DNA of 64,000 bases from DATLNF01 sp963765815 (GCA_963765815.1 CAVXXT010000009.1:1-64000); one strand, 5' to 3'; shown: positions 24,919 to 35,180, counted from the stretch's first letter. Notes: generated by a model not told the origin, from the letters alone. Numbers and translations: made by a program.

Positions 24919-24924
24919 TAGCCT
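24919..24924 (+). promoter_or_regulatory. -10 box of leaderless DUF3159 gene
   Basis: TAGCCT, 7 bases before ATG 24932. Confidence 0.5.
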
Positions 24925-24931
24925 GCGCCGT

Positions 24932-25645
24932 ATGACCGACCCGCACCTCGCCGACGCGACGCTGGACCCTGACGCCCCGGCGGCGACCGTCGAGCGGCCG
25001 ATGCCGACCCTCGCCGAGGCGATCGGCGGCCCGCGCGGCCTCATCGACAGTGGCCTGCCGACCCTCGCCTTCGTCGCGGTCAACGCACTCGCCGATCTCG
25101 ACACCGCGGTGTGGAGCGCCGTCGCGGTCGGCGTGGTGCTGCTCCTCGTGCGCGTCGTCCGGCGCGAGGTCGTCCGGCACACGATCTCGGGATTCTTCGG
25201 CGTGCTGATCGCGGTCCTGATCGCCAAGGCGACCGGCAGCGCGCGTGGCTTCTTCATCCCCGGCATCGCGATGAACGGGGCCTACTTCCTGCTGGCCTTC
25301 GGCTCACTGCTCGTGCGCAAGCCGGTGATCGGGTTCTTCCTGCGGCAGTTCAGCGATAAGCCGGCGGAGTGGCACGAGCAGCCCGAGGTGCGGCGCGCGT
25401 ACCTCGAGGTCACGGCGCTGTGGGCGGCGATGTTCGGGCTGCGCCTGGTGGTGCAGGGCCTGCTGTACGCCGCGGACGAGACCGGCTGGCTGGCGGCGGC
25501 GAAGCTCGGCCTCGGCTACCCGCTCTACATCCCGGTGCTCGCGGTCACCCCCCTGTGGGTGAAGCGGCGTACCGCATCGGTGAGCGTGCCCGACGTCGCC
25601 GATCCCGGCACCGACGAGCCGCCCGCGCCCCCCACACCCACCTGA
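24932..25645 (+). CDS. DUF3159-family membrane protein
   Basis: 237 residues with five or six hydrophobic helices and conserved-looking motifs RRE (near 68), ISGFFGVLIAVLIAKATG, ARGFFIPGI and RKPVIGFFLRQFSDKP. This pattern belongs to DUF3159, an actinobacterial integral-membrane family of unknown role. Acidic/Pro-rich cytoplasmic-type tail. Separate transcription unit judging by the leaderless -10 box. Confidence 0.78.
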   Translation: MTDPHLADATLDPDAPAATVERPMPTLAEAIGGPRGLIDSGLPTLAFVAVNALADLDTAVWSAVAVGVVLLLVRVVRREVVRHTISGFFGVLIAVLIAKATGSARGFFIPGIAMNGAYFLLAFGSLLVRKPVIGFFLRQFSDKPAEWHEQPEVRRAYLEVTALWAAMFGLRLVVQGLLYAADETGWLAAAKLGLGYPLYIPVLAVTPLWVKRRTASVSVPDVADPGTDEPPAPPTPT

Positions 25646-25649
25646 AACT

Positions 25650-25714
25650 GATGATCTTGTGGTCAATCCACAGCGGCGCAGCCGTTTTGCCTGTGGATAG
25701 ACCACAAGATCATC
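25650..25714. terminator. Long hairpin between convergent DUF3159 and ribokinase genes
   Basis: Arms 25650-25673 and 25691-25714 are complementary at 23 of 24 positions, with a 17-base loop. It starts 5 bases after the DUF3159 stop and ends 18 bases from the ribokinase stop, so it can serve both transcripts. It is AT-richer than its surroundings. Confidence 0.65.
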
Positions 25715-25732
25715 GGTTGGTTGGGAGGGGGA

Positions 25733-26590
25733 TCAGGGGAGGGCGGATCGGAGCTCGGCCGACGTGGGCGACGAGCGGGCGCCGGGGCGGGTGACGGCTA
25801 TCGAGCCGGCGACGCAGGCGATGCGTGCGGCGTCGGGCAGTGAGCGGCCGTCGAGGAGCGCCCAGGTGAGCGCGCCGACGAACGCGTCCCCGGCGCCGAC
25901 GGCGTCGACCGCGTCGACCGCGTCGACCGCCGGGCTCGGCATCTCGTGCCGTCCGGCCGCGTCCGCGGCGAGGCAGCCCGCGGCGCCGAGAGTGACGACG
26001 ACGGCGCGGCGCACCTGACCCAGGAGCAGGTCGATCGCCGCGTCGACGGTCGTCGTACCGGCGACCGTGAGCGCTTCGTGCTCGTTGACGACGAGGACGT
26101 CGACGCCGCGCAGCAGTCCGGCGGGCAGCGGCATCGCGGGCGCGGCGTTCAGGACGACGAGCCCGGTCGCGGCGGAGATCGCCGCGGCGACGGTCGGCAG
26201 CGGCAGCTCGAGCTGGACGACGAGCGCGTCGGCGCTCGCCGGCGGCACGACGTGGGCGTTGGCGCCCGGCACGACGACGATCGTGTTCTCTCCCGTGTCG
26301 TCGACGGTGATCAGCGCGAGCCCGGTCGGGGCGTCGACCTGGTCGACCCGCGTGACGTCGACGCCGTCGAGAGCGCCCAGCGACAGCCGGCCCTCGGCGT
26401 CGTCGCCGACTGCGCCGACGAGGGAGACCGGTACGCCGAGGCGGGCGAGGGCGACCGCCTGGTTGGCGCCCTTGCCGCCGGGGAGGCGCTGCACCGTCGA
26501 CCCGAGGACGGTCTCGCCGGGAGCGGGCAGGGCGGCAGTGCGCACGACCACGTCGACGTTGATGCTGCCGACGACGGTGACGTGGGTCAT
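25733..26590 (-). CDS. rbsK: Ribokinase-like PfkB sugar kinase
   Basis: 285 residues. PfkB signature 1 LPGGKGANQAVALARLG near residue 37 and signature 2 with catalytic Asp in GAGDAFVG near 240. N-terminal VVGSINVDVVV and the ATP-site TLGAAG fit ribokinase, which makes ribose 5-phosphate; a nucleoside-type substrate is possible. Immediately before the catalytic motif a 9-base unit is repeated three times, giving VDAVDAVDAV. Overlaps the upstream GNAT stop by ATGA. No ribose transporter nearby. Confidence 0.88.
   Translation of the reverse strand: MTHVTVVGSINVDVVVRTAALPAPGETVLGSTVQRLPGGKGANQAVALARLGVPVSLVGAVGDDAEGRLSLGALDGVDVTRVDQVDAPTGLALITVDDTGENTIVVVPGANAHVVPPASADALVVQLELPLPTVAAAISAATGLVVLNAAPAMPLPAGLLRGVDVLVVNEHEALTVAGTTTVDAAIDLLLGQVRRAVVVTLGAAGCLAADAAGRHEMPSPAVDAVDAVDAVGAGDAFVGALTWALLDGRSLPDAARIACVAGSIAVTRPGARSSPTSAELRSALP
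25906..25935. repeat. Three tandem 9-base repeats inside rbsK
   Basis: The unit GTCGACCGC is repeated three times, encoding Val-Asp-Ala triplets beside the catalytic GAGDAF loop. Copy-number change would keep the frame. Confidence 0.6.
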
Positions 26591-27060
26591 CCGCCGGCCG
26601 CCAGTGACGTCAGCGCGTCGCCGGTGAGCCGGTAGACCGTCCACTCGTCCATCGGCACGGCGCCGATGGCTCGGTAGAAGTCGATCGCCGGCGTGTTCCA
26701 GTCGAGCACCGACCACTCGACCCGGGCGCAGTCGTGAGCGACCGCCTCGGCGGCCAGCGCGGCGAGCAGGGCCTTGCCGAGGCCTGCCCCGCGGTGCTCC
26801 GGGCGGACGTAGAGGTCCTCGAGGTAGATGCCGTGCCGGCCGCGCCACGTGGAGTAGCTGAAGAACCAGATGGCCACTCCGGCGACCACGCCGTCTGCCT
26901 CGGCGACGTGGGCGAAGACCCGCGGCCGCTCGCCGAAGAGGTCCCGCCGAAGGCCCTCCGCGGTGAGCTCCACCTCGGGCAGCGCGCGCTCGTACTCGGC
27001 GAGGTCGCGCACCAGCTCGACGATCGCCTCGACGTCCGCCGGTCGGGCGGTTCGGATCAT
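26587..27060 (-). CDS. GNAT acetyltransferase, diamine/thialysine N-acetyltransferase-like
   Basis: 157 residues. The start IRTARPADVEAIVELVRDLAEYE, the strand IYLEDLYVRPEHRGAGLGKALL with the acetyl-CoA loop RGAGLG, and WNTPAIDFYRAIGA resemble the spermidine/thialysine acetyltransferase subfamily. It would acetylate a small amine; the substrate is not proven. First gene of a coupled pair with rbsK. The -10 box 6 bases before the ATG marks a leaderless transcript. Confidence 0.83.
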   Translation of the reverse strand: MIRTARPADVEAIVELVRDLAEYERALPEVELTAEGLRRDLFGERPRVFAHVAEADGVVAGVAIWFFSYSTWRGRHGIYLEDLYVRPEHRGAGLGKALLAALAAEAVAHDCARVEWSVLDWNTPAIDFYRAIGAVPMDEWTVYRLTGDALTSLAAGG

Positions 27061-27066
27061 GGGCGC

Positions 27067-27072
27067 AGGGTA
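27067..27072 (-). promoter_or_regulatory. -10 box of leaderless GNAT-rbsK operon
   Basis: Minus-strand TACCCT, 6 bases before ATG 27060. Confidence 0.55.
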
Positions 27073-27149
27073 GTGGGCGGCCTCCCGCGACCGGCACCGG
27101 CGCGGTGCTACGGTCGCGCCTGTTATCAGCCCATACGTCGGAGGTTGTC

Positions 27150-27893
27150 GTGGAGATCTTCACCCGCGAAGGCGGAGAGTTCCTCGCCCGTTGGGGGCAC
27201 TACCTCAGCGGGGTGACCTGGATCGGGCTGCTCTACTACTTCAACGTCGTCCAGGTGCCCGCCTTCGCTGACTTCGAGGCAGCGGCGCGCACCGACGCGA
27301 TTCGCAAGCTGGTCCCGCGGGCGCTGTGGTGGTTCCGCTTCGGCGCGCTGCTCACCGTGCTGACCGGCCTGACCATCCTCGGCTTCCAGGACGTGCTGTT
27401 CGACAACATGGACTACTGGAAGACGACGCCAGGCATCAGCATCGCGACCGGGATCCTGCTCGCGCTGGTGATGTTCGGCAACGTCTGGGGTGTCATCTGG
27501 CGCAACCAGAAGGTCGTCATCGCCAGTGCGGAGGGCGTGGCGGCCGGGCGGGAAGCCGATCCCAACGCGGCGGCCGCCGGACGGCGTGGTCTTCTGGCGT
27601 CCCGCACCAACACCCTCTTCTCGATCCCGATGCTGTTCTTCATGGCGGCGACCAGCCACTTCGCGACCCGCGGCGGCTTCGAGATCGCGCCCGAGGGAAG
27701 CAAGCGGCTGACGTACTGGGTCGTCGTCCTGATCATCATCGTGCTGGCCGAGCTCAACGGCCTCGGCAAGCTGGCCGGCCCTGGCCCCGGCGGGCACACG
27801 AAGTACCTCGACACCCACAAGAACACGATCATCGCCGGCTTCGTGCTCGCCGCGGTCTTCTACGTGATGTTCGAGGTCTGCTTCGGCGTCTAG
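27150..27893 (+). CDS. PuuD-like urate hydroxylase family membrane protein
   Basis: 247 residues with about six hydrophobic helices. LARWGHYLSGVTWIGLLYYFN, the long helix ISIATGILLALVMFGNVWGVIW and SHFATRGG recall the membrane part of PuuD-type urate hydroxylases and related putative cytochrome-linked proteins; several His residues in helices may bind haem. The cytochrome c domain of full-length PuuD is absent. GTG 27150 has GGAGG upstream. No purine genes nearby, so the urate role is only a family hint. Confidence 0.65.
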   Translation: MEIFTREGGEFLARWGHYLSGVTWIGLLYYFNVVQVPAFADFEAAARTDAIRKLVPRALWWFRFGALLTVLTGLTILGFQDVLFDNMDYWKTTPGISIATGILLALVMFGNVWGVIWRNQKVVIASAEGVAAGREADPNAAAAGRRGLLASRTNTLFSIPMLFFMAATSHFATRGGFEIAPEGSKRLTYWVVVLIIIVLAELNGLGKLAGPGPGGHTKYLDTHKNTIIAGFVLAAVFYVMFEVCFGV

Positions 27894-27894
27894 C

Positions 27895-28494
27895 TCAGAC
27901 CTGGCGCAGCGACCGGATGTGCGCCGCGAGCTCGTCGTACGACGGGAGCAGGCCTCGCTCGGCCGCCTCGGCGAGCGTCGGCGCGGCCTCGTCCTTCGGT
28001 GAGAGCAGCGGGCTGGTGGTGCCCCAGTCGATCCCGAGGGCCGGGTCGAGCGGGTTGACCGCGTGCTCGTTGCCGGGCGTGAACGGCGTGGACACGAGGT
28101 AGGTCACCGCGGAGTCGTCCGCGAGCGACACGATCGCGTGGCCGAGTCCTTCGCTGAGGTAGACGCCGCGGCGGTCGACCTCGTCGATGACGACCGACGT
28201 GTGCTGACCGTACGTCGGCGAGCCGACCCGGATGTCGATGATGACGTCGAGGAACGCGCCGCGGGTGCAGTAGACGTACTTCGCCTGGCTCGGCGTGTGC
28301 TGGGCGTAGTGCACCCCGCGCAGGACACCCCGGCGCGAGATCGAGTGGTTGGCCTGCGCGATGTGCAGCGGGTGGCCGACCGCTTTCGCGAACACGTCGG
28401 CCTTGAACCACTCGAGGAAGACTCCCCGGTCGTCGGGGTGCTGTCGCGGGGTGAAGACCCACGAGCCGGGGATCTCGAGCTCGACGACGTCCAT
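27895..28494 (-). CDS. rmlC: dTDP-4-dehydrorhamnose 3,5-epimerase or close homologue
   Basis: 199-residue cupin-fold epimerase of dTDP-sugar synthesis. Catalytic His62 in RRGVLRGVHYA and Tyr132 in VTYLVSTPF are both present, as are CTRGAFLDVIIDIR and LGHAIVSL. It would invert C3 and C5 of dTDP-4-keto-6-deoxyglucose on the way to rhamnose or another deoxysugar. It stands apart from other rml genes. Its stop is 2 bases from the convergent PuuD-like stop. Confidence 0.9.
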   Translation of the reverse strand: MDVVELEIPGSWVFTPRQHPDDRGVFLEWFKADVFAKAVGHPLHIAQANHSISRRGVLRGVHYAQHTPSQAKYVYCTRGAFLDVIIDIRVGSPTYGQHTSVVIDEVDRRGVYLSEGLGHAIVSLADDSAVTYLVSTPFTPGNEHAVNPLDPALGIDWGTTSPLLSPKDEAAPTLAEAAERGLLPSYDELAAHIRSLRQV

Positions 28495-28507
28495 GCCGGT
28501 CAGTCTC

Positions 28508-29287
28508 TCAGAGGATCTTGGAGAAGAACGACTTCGTCCGCGCGTGCTGCGGGTTGGTGAAGACCTCGATCGGCGCGCCGCGCTCGACGACGACGCCGTC
28601 GTCCATGAAGACCAGCTCGTTGCCGACCTCGCGGGCGAAACCCATCTCGTGGGTGACGACCACCATCGTCATGCCGTCGCGGGCCAGGTCCTTCATGACG
28701 TCGAGCACCTCGCCGACGAGCTCGGGGTCGAGCGCGCTGGTCGGCTCGTCGAAGAGCATCAGCTTGGGGTCCATCGCCAGCGCGCGGGCGATGGCGACGC
28801 GCTGCTGCTGGCCGCCGGAGAGCTGGCTTGGGTACGCCGACATCTTCTCCGCCAGCCCGACCCGATCGAGCAGCTCCTTGCCGCGAGTCTCCGCCGCCGC
28901 GCGGTTGAGGCCCTTCACCCGGATCGGGGCCTCGACGACGTTGCCGAGCGCGGTCAGGTGCGGGAAGAGGTTGAACCGCTGGAAGACCATGCCGATCTCG
29001 GCCCGCTTGCGCGCTACCTCCTTCTCCCGGAGCTCGTAGAGCTTGCCGCCGTGCTCGCGGTAGCCGACCAGCTCGCCGTCGACCGCGAGCCAGCCCCGGT
29101 CGATCTTCTCCAGGTGGTTGATGCAGCGCAGGAACGTGCTCTTGCCCGACCCCGACGGGCCGACGATGACCATCACCTGGCCGCGCTCGACCACCAGGTC
29201 GATGCCCTTGAGCACCTCGACGTGGCCGAACGACTTGTGCACGTCCTCGGCCTCGACCATCGGCGTGGGCACGACGTCCTGGCTCAT
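28508..29287 (-). CDS. Polar amino acid ABC transporter ATP-binding protein (GlnQ-like)
   Basis: 259-residue ATPase: Walker A GPSGSGKS at 43-50, signature LSGGQQQR at 156-163, Walker B LMLFDEP at 177-183 and the switch His in VTHEMGFA. Closest to GlnQ/HisP types that drive polar amino acid uptake. An insert YREHGGKLYELREKEVARKR between Walker A and the Q-loop is typical of this subfamily. ATG overlaps the permease stop (ATGA). Last gene of the operon. Confidence 0.92.
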   Translation of the reverse strand: MSQDVVPTPMVEAEDVHKSFGHVEVLKGIDLVVERGQVMVIVGPSGSGKSTFLRCINHLEKIDRGWLAVDGELVGYREHGGKLYELREKEVARKRAEIGMVFQRFNLFPHLTALGNVVEAPIRVKGLNRAAAETRGKELLDRVGLAEKMSAYPSQLSGGQQQRVAIARALAMDPKLMLFDEPTSALDPELVGEVLDVMKDLARDGMTMVVVTHEMGFAREVGNELVFMDDGVVVERGAPIEVFTNPQHARTKSFFSKIL

Positions 29288-30243
29288 CGGCCGCCCATCC
29301 CGCCGATCGGCACCTGCACCTCAGGCGCGCGCTGTGACTGCCCGGGCGTGCCACGGGAGAAGCGCTTCTCCAGGAAGTGCTGCGGCACCAGCAGCAGGCT
29401 GGTGAGCGCGATGTACCAGAGGCAGGCAGCCACCAGCATCGGGAACACCTGGAACGTGCGCGAGCCGACGGCCTGGAGCTGGAAGAAGAGCTCGTTGGTG
29501 ACCGGCACGGCGATCACGAGGGAGGTGTCCTTCAGCATCGCGATCGTCTCGTTGCCCGTGGGGGGCAGGACGACCCGCATCGCCTGCGGCAGCACGATCC
29601 TGCGCAGCGCGAGCGGCCGGCTCATGCCCAGCGCCATCGCCGCTTCGCTCTGCCCGCTGTCGACCGAGAGGATCCCGGCCCGGACGATCTCGGCCATGTA
29701 CGCCGCCTCCGACAGGGCGAGCGCGAGGACGGCAGCACTGAATCCGGCGAGCACTTCTCGGCTGTCGAAGCCGAAGATCCGCGCATCGCCCTGCGCGCCG
29801 AACAGGTCGAGCAGCTGGCGGTCGAACGGCAGGCCGAACTCGATCTGGCCGTTCGCGAAGATGATGCCGAGGTTGCCGGCGAGCACCAGCAGGACGAGGC
29901 GGGGGACCGCCCGGAAGATCCAGACGTAGACCCACGCGGTCCACGACAGCACCTTGTTCGGCGAGAGGCGCATCACGGCCAGCACGACGCCGAGCCCGAC
30001 GCCGATCACCATCGACAGGACGGTCAGGTAGATCGTCGTGCGCGCGCCCTCGCGGATCGGCTCGGAGAAGGCGTTGTCGAGCATGAAGCGCCACTGGAAC
30101 GCCTCGTTGGTGACGAGCAGGTGGACGAACATGGAGGCGAGCACGGCGATGACGCCGACGCCCACCCATCGCCCCGGGTGCCGCACCGGGACGGCCTTGA
30201 GTGAGTCAGGCCGTCCCGGTCGTGCCGATCGTGCTTCGGTCAC
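29284..30243 (-). CDS. Polar amino acid ABC transporter permease
   Basis: 319 residues, His/Glu/Gln/Arg/opine-type permease. A 30-residue basic N-terminal tail precedes about five or six helices; the EAA loop is QSEAAMALGMSRPLALRRIVLPQAMRVVLPP in the usual place. GTG start at 30243 after the binding-protein stop. A single permease gene implies a homodimer in the membrane. Confidence 0.9.
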   Translation of the reverse strand: MTEARSARPGRPDSLKAVPVRHPGRWVGVGVIAVLASMFVHLLVTNEAFQWRFMLDNAFSEPIREGARTTIYLTVLSMVIGVGLGVVLAVMRLSPNKVLSWTAWVYVWIFRAVPRLVLLVLAGNLGIIFANGQIEFGLPFDRQLLDLFGAQGDARIFGFDSREVLAGFSAAVLALALSEAAYMAEIVRAGILSVDSGQSEAAMALGMSRPLALRRIVLPQAMRVVLPPTGNETIAMLKDTSLVIAVPVTNELFFQLQAVGSRTFQVFPMLVAACLWYIALTSLLLVPQHFLEKRFSRGTPGQSQRAPEVQVPIGGMGGR

Positions 30244-30256
30244 GTGTGCGCAGTGC

Positions 30257-31171
30257 TTACGGGTTGACGGCCGGGTCGGTGATGCCGCCGTCCTCGACGC
30301 CCCACTTCTCCAGCGCCGCCTTGTAGCTGCCGTCCGCGATGGTGGCCTTGAGCGCCTCGACCAGGACGTCGGCGAACGCCGCGTCGGCCTGCTTGACGAC
30401 GTAGCCGTACGGCGCGGAGTCGTAGATGTCGCCGAGCAGCTCGAGCTTGCCGCTGGTCTGCTCAACGGCGTACGCCATGACGGGGGAGTCGGCGAGGACG
30501 GCGTCGTCCTTGCCGGTCACGACGGCGGCGGTGGCGTCAGCCTGGCTGGCGAACTGCTCGACCGTGATGGCCTTCTTGCCCGCGTCGGTGCACTTCTTGG
30601 ACCGCGCCGCGAGGTCGTCGACCTGCACGGTGCCCTTCTGCACGGCGACCTTCTTGCCGCAGGCGTCCTCGGCGTCGACCTTGGCCGGGTTGCCGGCCGC
30701 GGTCGCCCACTGGGTGCCGGCGTTGAAGTAGCTCACCATGTTCGCGACCTTCTTGCGCTCGTCGTTGACCGTGAACGACGAGACGCCGATCTCGTACTTG
30801 CCGGACTGCACGCCCGGGATGATCGCGTCGAAGGAAGCGGTCACGAACTCCGCCTTGAGCCCGAGCTTGGCGGCGACCGCGTTGAACACGTCGACGTCGA
30901 AGCCCTGGATGGTCTTGCCGTCCTTCGCGAGGAACTCGCTCGGCGCGTAGGTCGAGTCGGTGCCGACCACGATCTTGCCGTCGGCCTTGATGGCGTCCGG
31001 CACCTTGGCGGCCAGGTCGGATCCGGTCGTCGCGGCGGCAGAGGTCGCACCGTCGCCCGGAGTGACGGACGGGTCGTCGTCGTCGCCGCAGGCGCTCAGC
31101 GTCAGGCTGAGCGCGAGGATCGTGCCCGTCGCCAGTGCACGGGCGGTGCGACCTCGGGTGGCCATGCTCAC
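30257..31171 (-). CDS. Polar amino acid ABC transporter substrate-binding lipoprotein
   Basis: About 304 residues, first gene of the importer operon. Signal peptide with lipobox LSAC near residue 28 followed by an acidic linker. SBP family 3 body: KIVVGTDSTYAPSEF, IQGFDVDVFNAVAAKLGLKAEF, FDAIIPGVQSGKYEIGVSSFTV, and two cysteines that may pair. GTG 31171 chosen because GGAGG stands 6 bases before it; ATG 31165 is the alternative. Binds a polar or charged amino acid; identity unknown. Confidence 0.9.
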   Translation of the reverse strand: MSMATRGRTARALATGTILALSLTLSACGDDDDPSVTPGDGATSAAATTGSDLAAKVPDAIKADGKIVVGTDSTYAPSEFLAKDGKTIQGFDVDVFNAVAAKLGLKAEFVTASFDAIIPGVQSGKYEIGVSSFTVNDERKKVANMVSYFNAGTQWATAAGNPAKVDAEDACGKKVAVQKGTVQVDDLAARSKKCTDAGKKAITVEQFASQADATAAVVTGKDDAVLADSPVMAYAVEQTSGKLELLGDIYDSAPYGYVVKQADAAFADVLVEALKATIADGSYKAALEKWGVEDGGITDPAVNP

Positions 31172-31363
31172 GTGTTTCCTCCCCATCACCACAGGGCAGG
31201 GTGCCCCGATGCTGGCGTCATCGTGCCGTACGAGGACCGTTTGCCAAAGGCGCGAAGCGGCCCGATTCGCCCGCTGTGCCAGAATCGTGATCACCCGGGA
31301 GACCCCCGCGCCCATGCCGACGGCCACCGCCGCACCGAGACGTCCTTTCCGGAGCGCGCTGCC

Positions 31364-32536
<1,173 letters not shown>

Positions 32537-32539
32537 GGC

Positions 32540-35128
32540 TCAGGCGGCGAGCTGCGCGACCTCGGCGCGTGCGCTCTCCGCGCGCTGCGGGTCGCCGGCA
32601 GCGTCGTACGCCGCGGCGAGCGCGTTGAGCGCTGCGAGCAGCGCCTTCTCCGAGCGAGCCCGCCGTGCGGCGAGGACGGCGTCAGCTGCGGACTCGGCCG
32701 CCTCGGCGTACCGGCCGGTGGTCAGCAGCAGCCCGCTGAGGTGCGTCGCGGCGAAGGCGCAGACCGCGGTGGCGCCGACCTCTCGGAAGATCCCGACGGC
32801 AGCCTGGTAGCCCAGCGTCGCAGCGTCGATGCGGCCCTCCCGCTCATCGATCTCGGCGATGTTGAAGTGCACGACGCCGAGGTTGTAGCCGCGGGCAGCG
32901 CCGGTCCACTCGTCGAGGGCCTGCTCGTACCACCTCCGGGCTGACACCAGGTCGGCTCGGGCCAGGGCGCCCATGCCCAGCTGGTTGCACGCGACGCCGC
33001 GCAGGTGCGGATCCGTGACCTGCGGCAGCAGGGTCGAGAGCTCGTAGAGCGCGAGCCCGCCTTCCGGGTTGTCGCCGACGGTGTCGCCCTCGACCGTGCC
33101 GTGCATGACGCACAGCGCGTGGACCACGAGGTCGACCTCTCCGGACTCTCGGGCCAGATCCACGGCGAAGCGGGCGGCGTCGGCGGCGGGGGATCCGACG
33201 TAGTCGAGGGCTGAAGCGAGGAGGAGCTGACCGCGGGCGCGCGACGTCACGTCGAGGTCGGAGGCCGCGACCTGACCGCCGTACCGGATGCCGAGCTGGG
33301 GAACTCGCACGATGAGCGCGAGCCGGTCGAGCGTGAGCAGGTCGAGGAACAGGTCCGTCGGCAGTGAGCCCTCTGCCCCGCGCTCGAGGGCGACCAGCAG
33401 CTCGGAGAACACGGCCTGCAGCCGCTCGAGCGGCGGCTGGTGCCCGACCGGCACGCCCGCGCGCACGTAGCCGGCGACCCACCGGGCGTGGCGCAGCTGA
33501 GCCTCGGGAAGCTCACCGGCGTCCTGCAGGCGCTTGGCGGCCGCGGCGCGGACGGTGACGAGCAGGTCGTACCTCGGCTCGCTGCCCTCGCGGACGACGA
33601 CGAGGCTCTTGTCGACCAGCCCGCTGAGCGCGTCGATCACCTCGTACGGCGTCAGGCCGTCGCCGCCCGCGACCTCGGTCACGGCGTCGGCGTCGACCGG
33701 CCCGGCGAACACCCCGAGTCGCCGGAGCACGGCGACCTCGGTCGGCGTGCACAGCGACAGGCTCCAGTCGAGGACCGCGTGCAGTGCGCTGTGCCGGGCG
33801 TCCTTGCCGCGGGGCGGGGCGCCGGGGATGTCGCCCACCGCGAGCAGGCGGCGCAGCAGCACTGCGGGGCCGAGCGATCCGGCCCGCGCTGCCGCGAGCT
33901 CCACCGCCAGGGGCACGCCGTCGAGGGCGCGGCACAGCTCAGCGGTCTCCTGCCAGTTGTCGGTCGTGAGCGAGAACCCGCGATCCGTCGCGCGCGCCCG
34001 GGCGACGAAGAGCCGCATCGCGGGCGTCGCCGCCGCCGCGACCAGAGTCATCTCCTGGTCCGGTACGGCGAGCGGCGCGAGACGCACGACCACCTCGTCG
34101 TCGATGCCGAGCGGCTCGCGGCTCGTCACGAGCACGCGCAGCTGCGGGCAGCCGCGGACGAGCGCGTCGACCGTGGTCGCGGCGGGGCCGAGCACATGCT
34201 CGGCGTTGTCCAGGACGAGGACCATCTCGGCGCCGCCGACGTGGCGGATCAGCGCGTCGACAGCAGTCGCGGAGCTGCCGAGAGCGCGGGCCACGGACGC
34301 GACGACGCCGCCGGACTCGGCCTCCTCCGGCGACAGCGCGGCCAGCTCGACCACCCAGGTCTCCTGGCCGGCGCGTGCGCAACGGGCCGCGACCTCGACG
34401 GCGAGCCGCGTCTTCCCGACTCCGCCGGGGCCGGCGAGGGTCACGAGGCCGGGGTGGGACAGTTCGTCAGCGAGGTCGGCGAGGTCCTCCTTGCGTCCGA
34501 ACAGCGGGCCCCTCGACGCGGGCACGTTGGACAGGTCGGCGCGTGGCGCGCGCAACGGCCGGGAGTCCTCCGACTCCTCCTCGACCCCGACGGCGAAGAG
34601 CGGGATCGGCTCGGCGAAGTCCTTCAGCCAGTAGGACCCCAGCGACCGCGTGGCCACGCCGCTGCTGACGAGCGCCGACGCCACGGGCTCCGACGCGACG
34701 ACCTGGCCTCCGTGGGGAGTGGCCGCCACGCGGGCGGCCTGGTGCAGCGCGAGCGAGACGTAGTCGCGCCCGTCGCCGAGCTCGGCCGGCCCGCGGTGCA
34801 GGCCCATCCGCACGCGCAGCGCGACCCCGGGCGGCCAGTCGTGCCCGCCGAGCGCGGACTGCGCCGCCAGCGCGGCTGCCGCGGCGTCGCGCGGCGAGCT
34901 GAACGCGACGAGGAAAGCGTCGCCCTCGGTGCCGAACTCCGCGCCGCGGTGCTGGACGAGCGCTGCTCGGATCAGCCGGTGGTGGTCGGCGAGCACCGCG
35001 CGGTACGCCGGCTCGCCGAGGCGCTGGAACAGCGCGGTGCTGCCCTCGATGTCGCTGAGCAGGAACGTCACGTCCCCGGTCGGCAGCTCGACGAGCCGGG
35101 GGTCGCCGACGGATGACTGCTCGCTCAC
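32540..35128 (-). CDS. Class III cyclase-domain / NB-ARC ATPase / TPR regulator
   Basis: 862 residues: cyclase homology domain (about 18-180), NB-ARC ATPase with P-loop GPGGVGKT (233-240), then a long helical TPR-like half. Cyclase metal Asp residues are present (Asp26 in LLSDIEGST, Asp70 in TEGDAFLVAF) and the Arg of AAR, but the transition-state Asn is His (LALHQAAR, about 129), so cAMP synthesis is doubtful. Layout resembles mycobacterial Rv0891c/Rv2488c-type proteins but lacks their LuxR tail. GTG start with GGAGGGG upstream; a TAGAAT box at 35175-35180 on this strand may be its -10. Confidence 0.85.
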   Translation of the reverse strand: MSEQSSVGDPRLVELPTGDVTFLLSDIEGSTALFQRLGEPAYRAVLADHHRLIRAALVQHRGAEFGTEGDAFLVAFSSPRDAAAAALAAQSALGGHDWPPGVALRVRMGLHRGPAELGDGRDYVSLALHQAARVAATPHGGQVVASEPVASALVSSGVATRSLGSYWLKDFAEPIPLFAVGVEEESEDSRPLRAPRADLSNVPASRGPLFGRKEDLADLADELSHPGLVTLAGPGGVGKTRLAVEVAARCARAGQETWVVELAALSPEEAESGGVVASVARALGSSATAVDALIRHVGGAEMVLVLDNAEHVLGPAATTVDALVRGCPQLRVLVTSREPLGIDDEVVVRLAPLAVPDQEMTLVAAAATPAMRLFVARARATDRGFSLTTDNWQETAELCRALDGVPLAVELAAARAGSLGPAVLLRRLLAVGDIPGAPPRGKDARHSALHAVLDWSLSLCTPTEVAVLRRLGVFAGPVDADAVTEVAGGDGLTPYEVIDALSGLVDKSLVVVREGSEPRYDLLVTVRAAAAKRLQDAGELPEAQLRHARWVAGYVRAGVPVGHQPPLERLQAVFSELLVALERGAEGSLPTDLFLDLLTLDRLALIVRVPQLGIRYGGQVAASDLDVTSRARGQLLLASALDYVGSPAADAARFAVDLARESGEVDLVVHALCVMHGTVEGDTVGDNPEGGLALYELSTLLPQVTDPHLRGVACNQLGMGALARADLVSARRWYEQALDEWTGAARGYNLGVVHFNIAEIDEREGRIDAATLGYQAAVGIFREVGATAVCAFAATHLSGLLLTTGRYAEAAESAADAVLAARRARSEKALLAALNALAAAYDAAGDPQRAESARAEVAQLAA

Positions 35129-35174
35129 CGGTCCCCCTCCGGTCCAGCACCGCGCGCCCTGCACAGCGCGGTCG

Positions 35175-35180
35175 ATTCTA
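35175..35180 (-). promoter_or_regulatory. Candidate -10 of the cyclase/NB-ARC gene
   Basis: Minus-strand TAGAAT, about 46 bases before GTG 35128; no convincing -35. Confidence 0.35.

Noticed and set aside
24911..24935. Read-through tail of the phosphoesterase to 24935 as the natural end
   Set aside because: The tail is Arg/Pro-rich and overlaps the next start; the alternative frame gives a complete LPATG sorting signal.
25650..25714. A MITE-type transposable element
   Set aside because: The arms lie close together around a 17-base loop, no duplicated target flanks it, and position between two stops fits a terminator better.
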